6,628 nt of DNA from Nocardioides sp. Its GTDB lineage: Bacteria; Actinomycetota; Actinomycetes; Propionibacteriales; Nocardioidaceae. The notes under the pieces were generated by a model that had not been told where the DNA came from, did no database searches, and saw only the letters and a list, made by a program, of their open reading frames with translations. This document shows positions 1-6,453 of the stretch, one piece after another. The DNA lies in the NCBI GenBank assembly GCA_023252065.1, contig JAHEXO010000130.1:1-6628 (forward strand), written 5' to 3'. How positions within the stretch are numbered: position 1 is the first letter of the stretch; each line of letters starts with the position of its first letter. The translations under genes and the position numbers were made by a program.

Positions 1-2487
1 GAACAACGTCACCGCCGACTCGCCGGCGGACCTGGCGGCGTAGGCCTCGGCGAGCGCGAGCTGCACTCCACAGTAGGTCGGGCGCCACTCGTCTGTGAGC
101 CCGGCTCGTGCTCGCGCCAGCTGACGAGCTGCTCGATCCCACAGGTCCCCGCTCCTGGTGGTCTCGGGCGTCCGCCGGGTCAGGCAGAGGGCCTGGAAGC
201 CGATCCGTGCTGCGGCGGCAGCGATCAGCGGGGAGTCGCAGTCCTCCAGCTGCGCTAGGTACGACCGTGCGGCTTCGAGGGCGCCAGGCAGGTCCTGAGT
301 CATGGCCGCGAGCGCGACCTCCGTCAGCACGTCCTTGTAGTACGACATCCAGCGTGCCCGCTTCACCTGAGCCGCGGTCTCGCGAACCAGGGGAGCCGCA
401 GCGTGCACGTCACCCCGAGCCAGCAACAGCTCCGCGCGCAGCGTGCGCCAGTGCGAGGTGGATGAGGGCAGTCCGAGCTCGACGAGCTCCTCGAGCCGCC
501 GTTCCGCCTCGGCGAGGTCGCCGCGCCACAGCAGTGGTACCAGCGCCGCGCCCGCGCACCGGGTCGCCTGGGCCGGTAGCCCCAGGGCCAGGGCCTCCTC
601 GAAGCCTTCACTCGCGAGGGACAGGCCGCGTTCGACCTGTCCGACGTCCGCATACATCAAGGGAAGGTACTCGTCGAGCACGTGCCCTTGCATGCCCGCC
701 CTTCGTCCCACCGCGACGGCCTGTTCCAGTCCCGCGAGGGCGTCGTTGATGTGACCCAAGGCCGCGAGTGAGAGGGATCCGGGCCAGGCGGCATCCAGCT
801 CGACCTCGAGCGACTCCGCGCTTCTGGCGGCGTCGATGGCTCGCGTCGCAGCCACGACGCTGTCGGCGAAGAGGCAATGCCGGTTCAGGTATTGGGCCTG
901 GGCACTCAGGGCAAGGGCCAGCTCCTCGGTGGGGGCGTCGCCGGCGTACTCGATGGCAAGCCGGATCGACTCGTCCGCACCGATGGTGTCCTCGGTGGTG
1001 AAGCAGCAGGTGGCCAACGCGGAGTAGACGCGGCTGGCCAGCAGCGGATCGGTCTCGGGCTCGAGCATGTCCACCGCTGCGCGGACCAGGGTATGCCAGC
1101 GCTCCCGGTCCCCTTCAGCCTCTGCCGCGTCCCCGAGGAGAACGACGAGCTCGGCCTGCGGGCGGCCGGCGACGGTCTGGGCGTCGGGGACCCGGTCCCA
1201 TACCGCGAGTGCGCGTTCGAGCTGGGTGAGGGCCTCGGCGGCCCCCAGCCGCCGCGCCATCAGGCCGGCGCGCACCGACGCCGACAGGGTGCGGGGCAGG
1301 TCGTGGGCGGCGTCCCAGTGGAATGCGAGCCGGCTCAGGGTCGCCACCCCGGGATCTGGGTCGACGTCGGCCCGGGCCTGGAGGATCTCGGCCAGCCGCC
1401 CGTGGATCCGGGTCCGTTCGTCGGGCAGCAGGTCGTCGTAGGCAGCCTCACGCAACAGGGGGTGCCGGAACTCCAGACAGCCGCCGTGCTGGCGCAGCAC
1501 GTTGGCGTCCAAGGCCTCCCTGAGGCAGCCCTCCGTCCGGGTCTGGTCGAGTCCCGCGAGCTCGGCGAGCGTCTCGGTGTCCAGCCGGGTGCCGTTGACC
1601 GAGGCGACACGGAGGAGCGCCCGCGGGCCCTCGTCGAGGGCGTCGATCCGGGCCATCAGCAGATCGGACAGATGAGCCGGGATCTCCTGCTGGTCAGCCG
1701 CCAAGAGCTCCTCGGCGTACAACGGGTTGCCCTCGGACCGCGCCAGCACCGCGTCGACCACCGACAGGTCGGGCGACCCGTCGCTGTGGGCGGCGACGAT
1801 CCCCGCAATGTCCGCACGGTGCAACCCCCTGAGGTCGATGCGTCGGCACCCGGGGGTCCGGCTGATCTCGGTCAAGGCCTTCCGGAACGGGTGACGGCGG
1901 TGGAGCTCGTCACTGCGGAACGTCAGCACCATCAAGAGCCTGCCCCGCGCGGTCCGCGAGAGGATGGCCGCGAAGTCCTGGGTCGAACGGTCCGCCCAGT
2001 GCATGTCCTCCAGCACCACCAGCACCGGTCCGACGGCCGCCGCCTCCAGTACCGTCGCGCACAGGTCGTCCAACGCCCGAAACGCCTGCGGACTCCTCGG
2101 CGCCTCCGGATTCAGCAGGGTCAGCATCCGACGCGCCGACGGACGCGACCCCACATCCTCGAGCCCGTCTAGCAGAGACCGCACCGCCTCGACCACAGGC
2201 GCGAACGAGATACCCGCCTCGAGGTCGAGACCATGCCCCACCGCCACCGTGAACCCGAGTCCGCCGGCCCGGCCCACCAGGTCCGTCACCAGCGTCGTCT
2301 TCCCGATGCCGGCGTCGCCCCCGACCAGCACGACCTGCGGGGTCCCCTGGGCCGCCACCGCGAGTGCCTCGTCCAGCTCCGCGACCTCCCGCTCACGCCC
2401 CAGCAGCAGAGCAACCGTCCCGCTCGGTACGGGCATGGAGTCCACCGCCCTAGGCGTGGAGGGAGCGAAAGCCCCGAGACCAGCCAT
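1..2487 (-). CDS. LuxR-family (LAL/MalT-like) transcriptional regulator with AAA/STAND ATPase domain, partial (3' end off the left edge)
   Basis: The minus frame has no stop from 2571 down to base 1, giving 829 codons from the ATG at 2487. Seen: a lead-in LLGREREVAELDEAL, then Walker A GGDAGIGKTT (residues 56-65, Lys63), Walker B VVLEDMHWAD (Glu160, Asp161), a sensor-like strand ending TFRSDE, and GNPLYAEELL (from residue 253). From about residue 350 to the edge the protein is Ala/Leu/Arg-rich and helical, like the TPR-type repeats of this family. Known: LAL proteins are cytoplasmic regulators, often 900-1000 residues or more, in which a ligand-sensing ATPase and repeat region controls a C-terminal LuxR helix-turn-helix. 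That helix-turn-helix is not in the window, so the DNA-binding role is inferred from the family. The start is uncertain: ATG 2487 has only a weak GGGTGG upstream, GTG at 2499 is also in frame, and ATG at 2436 has a better AGGGCGGTGG upstream. It is divergent from the haloperoxidase gene. An ATPase of the same class without a DNA-binding domain remains possible. Confidence 0.88.
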   Translation of the reverse strand, partial: MAGLGAFAPSTPRAVDSMPVPSGTVALLLGREREVAELDEALAVAAQGTPQVVLVGGDAGIGKTTLVTDLVGRAGGLGFTVAVGHGLDLEAGISFAPVVEAVRSLLDGLEDVGSRPSARRMLTLLNPEAPRSPQAFRALDDLCATVLEAAAVGPVLVVLEDMHWADRSTQDFAAILSRTARGRLLMVLTFRSDELHRRHPFRKALTEISRTPGCRRIDLRGLHRADIAGIVAAHSDGSPDLSVVDAVLARSEGNPLYAEELLAADQQEIPAHLSDLLMARIDALDEGPRALLRVASVNGTRLDTETLAELAGLDQTRTEGCLREALDANVLRQHGGCLEFRHPLLREAAYDDLLPDERTRIHGRLAEILQARADVDPDPGVATLSRLAFHWDAAHDLPRTLSASVRAGLMARRLGAAEALTQLERALAVWDRVPDAQTVAGRPQAELVVLLGDAAEAEGDRERWHTLVRAAVDMLEPETDPLLASRVYSALATCCFTTEDTIGADESIRLAIEYAGDAPTEELALALSAQAQYLNRHCLFADSVVAATRAIDAARSAESLEVELDAAWPGSLSLAALGHINDALAGLEQAVAVGRRAGMQGHVLDEYLPLMYADVGQVERGLSLASEGFEEALALGLPAQATRCAGAALVPLLWRGDLAEAERRLEELVELGLPSSTSHWRTLRAELLLARGDVHAAAPLVRETAAQVKRARWMSYYKDVLTEVALAAMTQDLPGALEAARSYLAQLEDCDSPLIAAAAARIGFQALCLTRRTPETTRSGDLWDRAARQLARARAGLTDEWRPTYCGVQLALAEAYAARSAGESAVTLF

Positions 2488-2584
2488 CGTAGGCGCCACC
2501 CGGCGCGGGGGCGACCGAGATCTGGCTTCGCCGCACCTCCCGTCTGCACGCCGGTCGGTCTGCGATCGCCCTTAGGCTCCCGCG

Positions 2585-2602
2585 CCTCAGCGGTCGCCGA
2601 GG
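2585..2602. promoter_or_regulatory. Imperfect 18-bp palindrome, candidate operator
   Basis: The half-sites CCTCAGCG and CGCCGAGG flank a central GT. The second half reverse-complements to CCTCGGCG, so 7 of 8 positions match. It sits 82 bases upstream of the haloperoxidase ATG and about 98 bases upstream of the regulator's ATG. Dimeric LuxR-type helix-turn-helix proteins usually bind short inverted repeats, so this could be the site of the adjacent regulator. GC-rich DNA gives chance palindromes of this quality fairly often, and a transcript hairpin is an alternative reading. Confidence 0.35.
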
Positions 2603-2671
2603 ACTAGGCATCCTCCCCATGTGCTGGACGGCGAGATCCACCAGCATGACAAGCCAACCCGTCCCACCACC

Positions 2672-2678
2672 GGAGGAG
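2672..2678 (+). promoter_or_regulatory. Ribosome binding site of the haloperoxidase gene
   Basis: GGAGGAG ends 5 bases before the ATG at 2684. This decides the start: the frame is open further upstream to a GTG at 2621, but that would put 21 charged and polar residues before an otherwise ideal signal peptide and would leave this strong site inside the coding region. Confidence 0.85.
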
Positions 2679-2683
2679 ACCTC

Positions 2684-4039
2684 ATGAAGTCGAGACTTGC
2701 CCTTGCCGCCGTCGGTGTGGCTGCGATCGGGTTCGTCGGCAGCGGAGAAGGGGCCGTCGCGGCGACTGCTCCGACAACCCAGTGCGCGCCGGCCGCGCAC
2801 TACCCCGCCGCCACCTCCGCCATCGCATTCTGGAGCACCGAGGCCCGTTGTGCGATCATCCCGGCCGGCCCCGGCGGCGCCTTCGGGACCGAGAACTTCG
2901 GGAACAAGTTCCCCGGCGAGGCCGGCGTCTACATGGGCATCGTCCACGTCGCCATCTACGACGCCGCGGTCTCGCTCGCGGGCGGCTACCAGCCTTACGC
3001 GGCTACGCCCCACGCGCCGGCCGGCACCTCCGCCGACGCGGCGATCGCGACCGCGGCGTACGACACCCTGACCGGACTCCAACCGCAGCTGGGTGCCAGC
3101 CAGGCGATCCTCGACACCGACTACGGGGCGTACCTGGCCGCCATCCCCGACGGCACCTCCAAGCAGAACGGGATCACCGTCGGCGAGCAGGCCGCACAGG
3201 GGGTCCTGGCAACGCGGGTGAACGACGGCCGAGGGTGCACCACCAGCCTCACCGACCTCGGCCTGCCCGCCCCGGCACCTGGCATCTGGCAGCCCGGACC
3301 CGGGCCTGCGCTCGGACTGTGCCTACCGGGGATGCGACCGATCGCGCTGCAGAGCCCGTCACAGTTCCGGCCCGACGGCCCGAACGCACTGGCCAGCCGC
3401 GAGTACGCCGCGGACTTCAACCAGGTCAAGAGCCTGGGCCGCGCCGACAGCACCACCCGGACCACCGAGCAGACGAACACGGCCCTCTTCTGGACCGACA
3501 ACAACACCCGGCAGTGGAACGACGCCATGCTGCGCCTGGCCACCGCCCGAGGTCTCAGTCTCGTACAGACCACCCGGATGCTGGCCATGGCGCACGTCGC
3601 CGCGGGCGACGCGCAGATCGCCTGCTTCGACGCGAAGTACCACTACTGGTTCTGGCGCCCCGACCACGCCATCCCCGGCGCAGCCACCGACGGCAACCCC
3701 GACACCGTGGCCGACCCGAGCTGGAAGCCCCTCGCCACCACACCCAACTTCCCCGAGTACCCCTCGGCGCACGCCTGCAGCAGCACCGCCGTCGTGGCCG
3801 CCCTCGATGCGTTCTTCGGCACCGACCAGGTCACCATCTCCCTCGACAGCCGCGCACCCGGCCTCACCCCAGGTGCCGGCACCCGCACCTACGTCCGCCT
3901 CCACGACGTAGCCAAGGACGTCGACTGGGCACGCGTGCTCGTCGGCTTCCACTTCCGCAACTCCACCCTGCAAGGCTCCGCCATCGGTCGCGCAGTCGGG
4001 CGCTACGTCACGGGCCACAACTTCCAGCCACTCGGCTGA
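2684..4039 (+). CDS. Secreted vanadium-dependent haloperoxidase family protein (PAP2 superfamily)
   Basis: The product is 451 residues. Residues 1-27 form a Sec signal peptide (MKSR, hydrophobic Ala/Val/Gly core, AVAA cleavage region), so it should act outside the membrane. Near residues 88-100 is IVHVAIYDAAVSLAGGY, typical of bacterial members. The vanadate-pocket motifs are in order: KYHYWFWRP (Lys318, Arg325; K-x6-RP), PSAH (Ser361, His363) and ARVLVGFH (Arg417, His423). Known: these positions correspond to Lys353, Arg360, Ser402, His404, Arg490 and His496 of Curvularia chloroperoxidase, and the K-to-R (7) and R-to-H (6) distances match. The enzyme class oxidises halides with hydrogen peroxide; the same fold also serves acid phosphatases. 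Differences are Ala362 for the usual Gly and Ser427 for the Asp of the third PAP2 motif. Six cysteines (34, 56, 185, 213, 314, 365) could form disulfides. Halide preference and substrate cannot be read from the sequence. The GH15 gene follows 96 bases downstream. Confidence 0.9.
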   Translation: MKSRLALAAVGVAAIGFVGSGEGAVAATAPTTQCAPAAHYPAATSAIAFWSTEARCAIIPAGPGGAFGTENFGNKFPGEAGVYMGIVHVAIYDAAVSLAGGYQPYAATPHAPAGTSADAAIATAAYDTLTGLQPQLGASQAILDTDYGAYLAAIPDGTSKQNGITVGEQAAQGVLATRVNDGRGCTTSLTDLGLPAPAPGIWQPGPGPALGLCLPGMRPIALQSPSQFRPDGPNALASREYAADFNQVKSLGRADSTTRTTEQTNTALFWTDNNTRQWNDAMLRLATARGLSLVQTTRMLAMAHVAAGDAQIACFDAKYHYWFWRPDHAIPGAATDGNPDTVADPSWKPLATTPNFPEYPSAHACSSTAVVAALDAFFGTDQVTISLDSRAPGLTPGAGTRTYVRLHDVAKDVDWARVLVGFHFRNSTLQGSAIGRAVGRYVTGHNFQPLG

Positions 4040-4069
4040 CCGAGGACCCGGTGGCGGTGGGCGCGGTTC

Positions 4070-4101
4070 GGGGGCCGCGGTTTGGGGGGCGAGGGGCGGG
4101 G
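4070..4101 (+). promoter_or_regulatory. G-rich stretch with potential G-quadruplex in the leader of the GH15 gene
   Basis: Four G runs lie on the coding strand: G5 at 4070-4074, G6 at 4084-4089, G4 at 4093-4096 and G4 at 4098-4101, with spacers of 9, 3 and 1 bases. This fits a quadruplex pattern with one long loop. The first run lies in the loop of a competing 5-bp hairpin, CGCGG at 4062-4066 with CCGCG at 4075-4079. The whole gap is strongly skewed, with about 51 G to 23 C over 4041-4135. The stretch lies 24 bases before the ribosome binding site of the next gene. It could affect transcription past the haloperoxidase gene or translation of the GH15 gene; no function is shown. Confidence 0.4.
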
Positions 4102-4124
4102 TACGAGGCGTCGATCCGGGTCTC

Positions 4125-4131
4125 GGGAGGT
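4125..4131 (+). promoter_or_regulatory. Ribosome binding site of the GH15 gene
   Basis: GGGAGGT ends 4 bases before the ATG at 4136, which begins a good signal peptide. The frame is open to an earlier GTG start near 4082, but that would add 18 Gly/Arg-rich residues translated from the G-rich leader, so 4136 is the better start. Confidence 0.85.
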
Positions 4132-4135
4132 CCAC

Positions 4136-6340
4136 ATGTTCTGGCGAAGCCTCACCCTGTCCACTGCCGCCACCACCGGCATCGCCACCGTCCTGACGGG
4201 CGGAGGAGCGGTCGTCTCGCAGGCCGCTACGCCGACCAGGGCTGCCGCGCCGGGGTCGCCGGGGCACCATGCGACCTGGACGGAGGCGGACAAGACCGGG
4301 TTCGGTACGGCGCGGAGCCGGAGCAGCAACGTGTGGTTCACCCTGCAGCGGGGCCGGACCAGCGAGGTGTTCTACCCCGACCTCTCCACCCCGAGCGTCC
4401 GGAGCCTCGAGCTGGTGGTCACCGGCCGCTCCTTCACCGACCGCGAGTCGACCGACATGCGACACCGGACCATCCGCCCTGACGCGCACAGCCTCCGGTT
4501 CCGCGAGGTCAACACCGACAAGCAGGGGCGATACCGGATCGTCGAGACGTTCGTGACCGACCCTCGCCGCGACGCTCTGGAGGTGAGGATCCGGCTGGTC
4601 TCGCTCGACGGAGGCAGCTTCCGGCTCTACGCGCTCTACGACCCGTCGCTGGCCAACAGCGGGATGGATGACAGCGGCCGTACGGCGGGCCACACGCTCG
4701 TCGCCGGCGACGCCGGCGGCAAGGTGAGCAGCGCCCTGGCGGCCAGGCCGCGGTTCGGCGCCACCTCGACCGGCTACCTCGGGACCAGCGACGGGTGGAC
4801 CGACCTGAAGAGCGACCAGCGGCTCGACCACCACTACGACCAGGCCGGTCCCGGCAACATCGTGCAGATCGGCAAGTTCACCGGGGTGACCGGCCGGGCC
4901 GGCCACCAGGCGGCTCGGCTGAGCCTGGGCTTCGGGCACGACGTCGCCGCCGCGCGGCGTACGGCCCACGACGCGAGCGCGACCGCGTTCGGCACCACGC
5001 AGACCGGCTACGACCGCGGCTGGCACACCTGGGTCCGCTCGCTCAAGCGGGTGCCGGCCAGCGCGCACAGCGTCCGCCGGCAGTACCTCGCGTCCGCGCT
5101 CGTCGTGGCCGCTGCGGAGGACAAGCTGCACCCCGGCGCCTTCGTCGCCTCGCCGACCGCCCCGTGGGTGTGGGGCGACGAGGTCAAGGACCTGTCCTCG
5201 CCCTCCGGCGCCTACCACCTGGTCTGGGCGCGCGACGCCTACCAGTTCGGGACGGCGCTGTGGGCCATGGGCGACAAGGCCGCCGCTCGGCGCATCGTGC
5301 ACTGGCTGTTCACGGTGCAGCAGAAGCCCGACGGCTCGTTCCCGCAGAACTCCGACGTCACGGGCACCCCGGTCTGGAGCAACCTCCAGCTCGACGAGGT
5401 CGCACTGCCGATCGTTCTGGCCCACCTCGTCGGCCGCGACGGCCCCGCGACGTACGCCCACGTGAAGAAGGCGGCGGACTTCCTCGCCGGCTTCGTCGAC
5501 AGCGGCAGCGGGCTCGCCGCGCCGTACACCCCCCAGGACCGCTGGGAGAACCAGTCGGGCTACTCCCCCGACTCCATCGCGGCCCAGATCGCCGGCCTGG
5601 TCTGCGCCGCCGACATGGCCAGCCGCAACGGCGACACCGCCTCCGCGAGGAAGTGGCTCACGCTCGCCGACGCCTGGAAGGCGCACCTCAAGGCTTGGAC
5701 GGTGACGACGAACGGGCCGCTCAGTCGCTCGCCGTACTTCCTGCGGCTGACCAAGGACGGACATCCGAACGCCGCCACGACGTACTCCATCGGCGACGGC
5801 GGCCCGGCTGCGGTCGACCAGCGCCGCGTGGTCGACCCGAGCTTCCTCGACCTGGTGCGCTACGGCATCCTGCGCCCCCATGACCGCACCGTCAGGTCGA
5901 CGCTGCCGGTGGTCGACGACCAGCTGCGGGTCCGCACGGCCAACGGGCCGTTCTGGCACCGCTACAGCTTCGACGGGTACGGCGAGACGCGCTCCGGTGG
6001 TGAGTGGACGATCACCGACCCGGGCACGCACACCACCCTCGGCCGGGCCTGGCCGCTGCTCACCGGCGAACGCGGTGAGTACGCCGTGTCCGCCGGCGCC
6101 GGCGCCGAGCGCTACCTCCGGGCCATGGCGCGGGCGACAGGCAGCTCCGACCTCCTCGCCGAGCAGGTCTGGGACCGGCGTCCGCCCTCGGGCCGGGCGT
6201 GCTGCAGACCCGGCGAGGGGACCCGTTCGGCCACCCCGCTGATCTGGTCGCAGGCAGGGCTGATCCGTCTGGCCTGGACGATCCAGCGCGGCAAGCCGGT
6301 GGACCAGCAGCCCGTGGTGGCCCACCGCTACACCCGCTGA
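4136..6340 (+). CDS. Secreted glycoside hydrolase family 15 protein (glucoamylase/glucodextranase type)
   Basis: The product is 734 residues. Residues 1-31 are a signal peptide (MFWRSLTLS, hydrophobic core, VSQAA cleavage region), so it is exported. Residues about 60-290 match the N-terminal beta-sandwich of bacterial GH15 enzymes, with NVWFTLQRG and EVFYPDLSTPSVR from residue 65. The (alpha/alpha)6 catalytic barrel starts near GWHTWV (Trp296) and continues through GAFVASPTAPW (from 334), VWARD (Arg366, Asp367, sugar binding), PDGSFPQNS, LQLDEVALPI (Asp420, Glu421), DRWENQSGYSP (Glu471, predicted general acid) and EQVWD (Glu676, predicted base), ending with EGTRSATPLIWSQAGLIRLAW. The 205-residue spacing of the two glutamates resembles the 198 of Arthrobacter glucodextranase (Glu430, Glu628). 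Family members release glucose from non-reducing ends of alpha-1,4 (starch-like) or alpha-1,6 (dextran-like) glucans; which applies here cannot be told. The protein stops right after the barrel, without the extra C-terminal domains of Arthrobacter glucodextranase. A vicinal cysteine pair (689-690) is unusual. Confidence 0.92.
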   Translation: MFWRSLTLSTAATTGIATVLTGGGAVVSQAATPTRAAAPGSPGHHATWTEADKTGFGTARSRSSNVWFTLQRGRTSEVFYPDLSTPSVRSLELVVTGRSFTDRESTDMRHRTIRPDAHSLRFREVNTDKQGRYRIVETFVTDPRRDALEVRIRLVSLDGGSFRLYALYDPSLANSGMDDSGRTAGHTLVAGDAGGKVSSALAARPRFGATSTGYLGTSDGWTDLKSDQRLDHHYDQAGPGNIVQIGKFTGVTGRAGHQAARLSLGFGHDVAAARRTAHDASATAFGTTQTGYDRGWHTWVRSLKRVPASAHSVRRQYLASALVVAAAEDKLHPGAFVASPTAPWVWGDEVKDLSSPSGAYHLVWARDAYQFGTALWAMGDKAAARRIVHWLFTVQQKPDGSFPQNSDVTGTPVWSNLQLDEVALPIVLAHLVGRDGPATYAHVKKAADFLAGFVDSGSGLAAPYTPQDRWENQSGYSPDSIAAQIAGLVCAADMASRNGDTASARKWLTLADAWKAHLKAWTVTTNGPLSRSPYFLRLTKDGHPNAATTYSIGDGGPAAVDQRRVVDPSFLDLVRYGILRPHDRTVRSTLPVVDDQLRVRTANGPFWHRYSFDGYGETRSGGEWTITDPGTHTTLGRAWPLLTGERGEYAVSAGAGAERYLRAMARATGSSDLLAEQVWDRRPPSGRACCRPGEGTRSATPLIWSQAGLIRLAWTIQRGKPVDQQPVVAHRYTR

Positions 6341-6376
6341 CCACCCTCGCCGGACAGCTCGGGACGGTAGCCCGCG

Positions 6377-6388
6377 CGGTCGCGACCG
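6377..6388. repeat. Perfect 12-bp palindrome downstream of the GH15 gene
   Basis: CGGTCGCGACCG is perfectly self-complementary and lies 37 bases after the GH15 stop. Its right end begins a 9-bp direct repeat, GACCGACGG, at 6384-6392 and again at 6411-6419. It could be a protein-binding site or part of the structure at the end of the GH15 transcript. With no loop it would be a poor RNA hairpin. Confidence 0.35.
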
Positions 6389-6405
6389 ACGGCCCTACCC
6401 GCTCC

Positions 6406-6422
6406 GGTCCGACCGACGGACC
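6406..6422 (+). terminator. Possible rho-independent-like hairpin after the GH15 gene
   Basis: The stem GGTCCG/CGGACC (6 bp) closes a 5-base loop ACCGA. It lies 66 bases after the GH15 stop and 32 bases before the lipoprotein start. No T tract follows, which is common for actinobacterial terminators but leaves the call weak. It could instead be a leader element of the next gene. Confidence 0.3.
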
Positions 6423-6433
6423 CTGAGAGTGTG

Positions 6434-6448
6434 CTCCGCTCTGCGGAG
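6434..6448 (+). promoter_or_regulatory. Hairpin covering the ribosome binding site of the lipoprotein gene
   Basis: CTCCGC (6434-6439) pairs perfectly with GCGGAG (6443-6448) across a 3-base loop TCT. The 3' arm contains the GGAG (6445-6448) that is the likely ribosome binding site, 5 bases before the GTG at 6454. If the stem forms in the mRNA it would hide that site and lower translation. The pairing is seen directly; the effect is inferred. Confidence 0.4.
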
Positions 6449-6453
6449 ACGGG

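Larger units (their letters stand above)
2488..2683. promoter_or_regulatory. Divergent intergenic region between the regulator and the haloperoxidase gene
   Basis: These 196 bases separate two genes pointing away from each other, so both promoters should lie here or just inside the regulator's 5' end. The region is GC-rich and I see no convincing -35/-10 pair on either strand. The only TANNNT-like pieces are TAGGCT near 2573 and TAGGCA near 2605. It does contain an imperfect palindrome (2585-2602), an overlapping dyad CTTAGGC/GCCTCAG (6 of 7 pairs), and a 6-bp stem TGCTGG/CCAGCA (2622-2627 with 2641-2646) that would fall in the haloperoxidase leader. The regulatory role is inferred from gene orientation. 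Confidence 0.55.

Noticed and set aside
877..2172. A 431-codon open frame on the plus strand
   Set aside because: It is the codon-register antisense of the LAL regulator, whose Walker motifs lie on the minus strand. The plus translation shows no family features.
2621..2683. N-terminal extension of the haloperoxidase from a GTG at 2621
   Set aside because: It would bury the strong GGAGGAG site and place 21 polar residues ahead of a classical signal peptide.
2450..3082. A 210-codon minus-strand frame spanning the divergent promoter region
   Set aside because: It overlaps the start of both real genes and crosses the intergenic region. Its Gly/Arg-rich translation has no motif and no convincing start signal.
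2782..4482. A 566-codon plus-strand frame overlapping the haloperoxidase
   Set aside because: It is an Arg/Pro/His-rich frame that reads out of phase through the haloperoxidase and into the GH15 gene. It lacks a suitable ribosome binding site and motifs.
3359..6325. A 988-codon open frame on the minus strand
   Set aside because: It lies antisense across the whole GH15 gene and the end of the haloperoxidase gene. Its translation is low-complexity Arg/Gly/Val/Ala-rich with no recognisable motif, as expected from reading high-GC third positions in reverse. The plus-strand proteins have clear motifs, signal peptides and ribosome binding sites.
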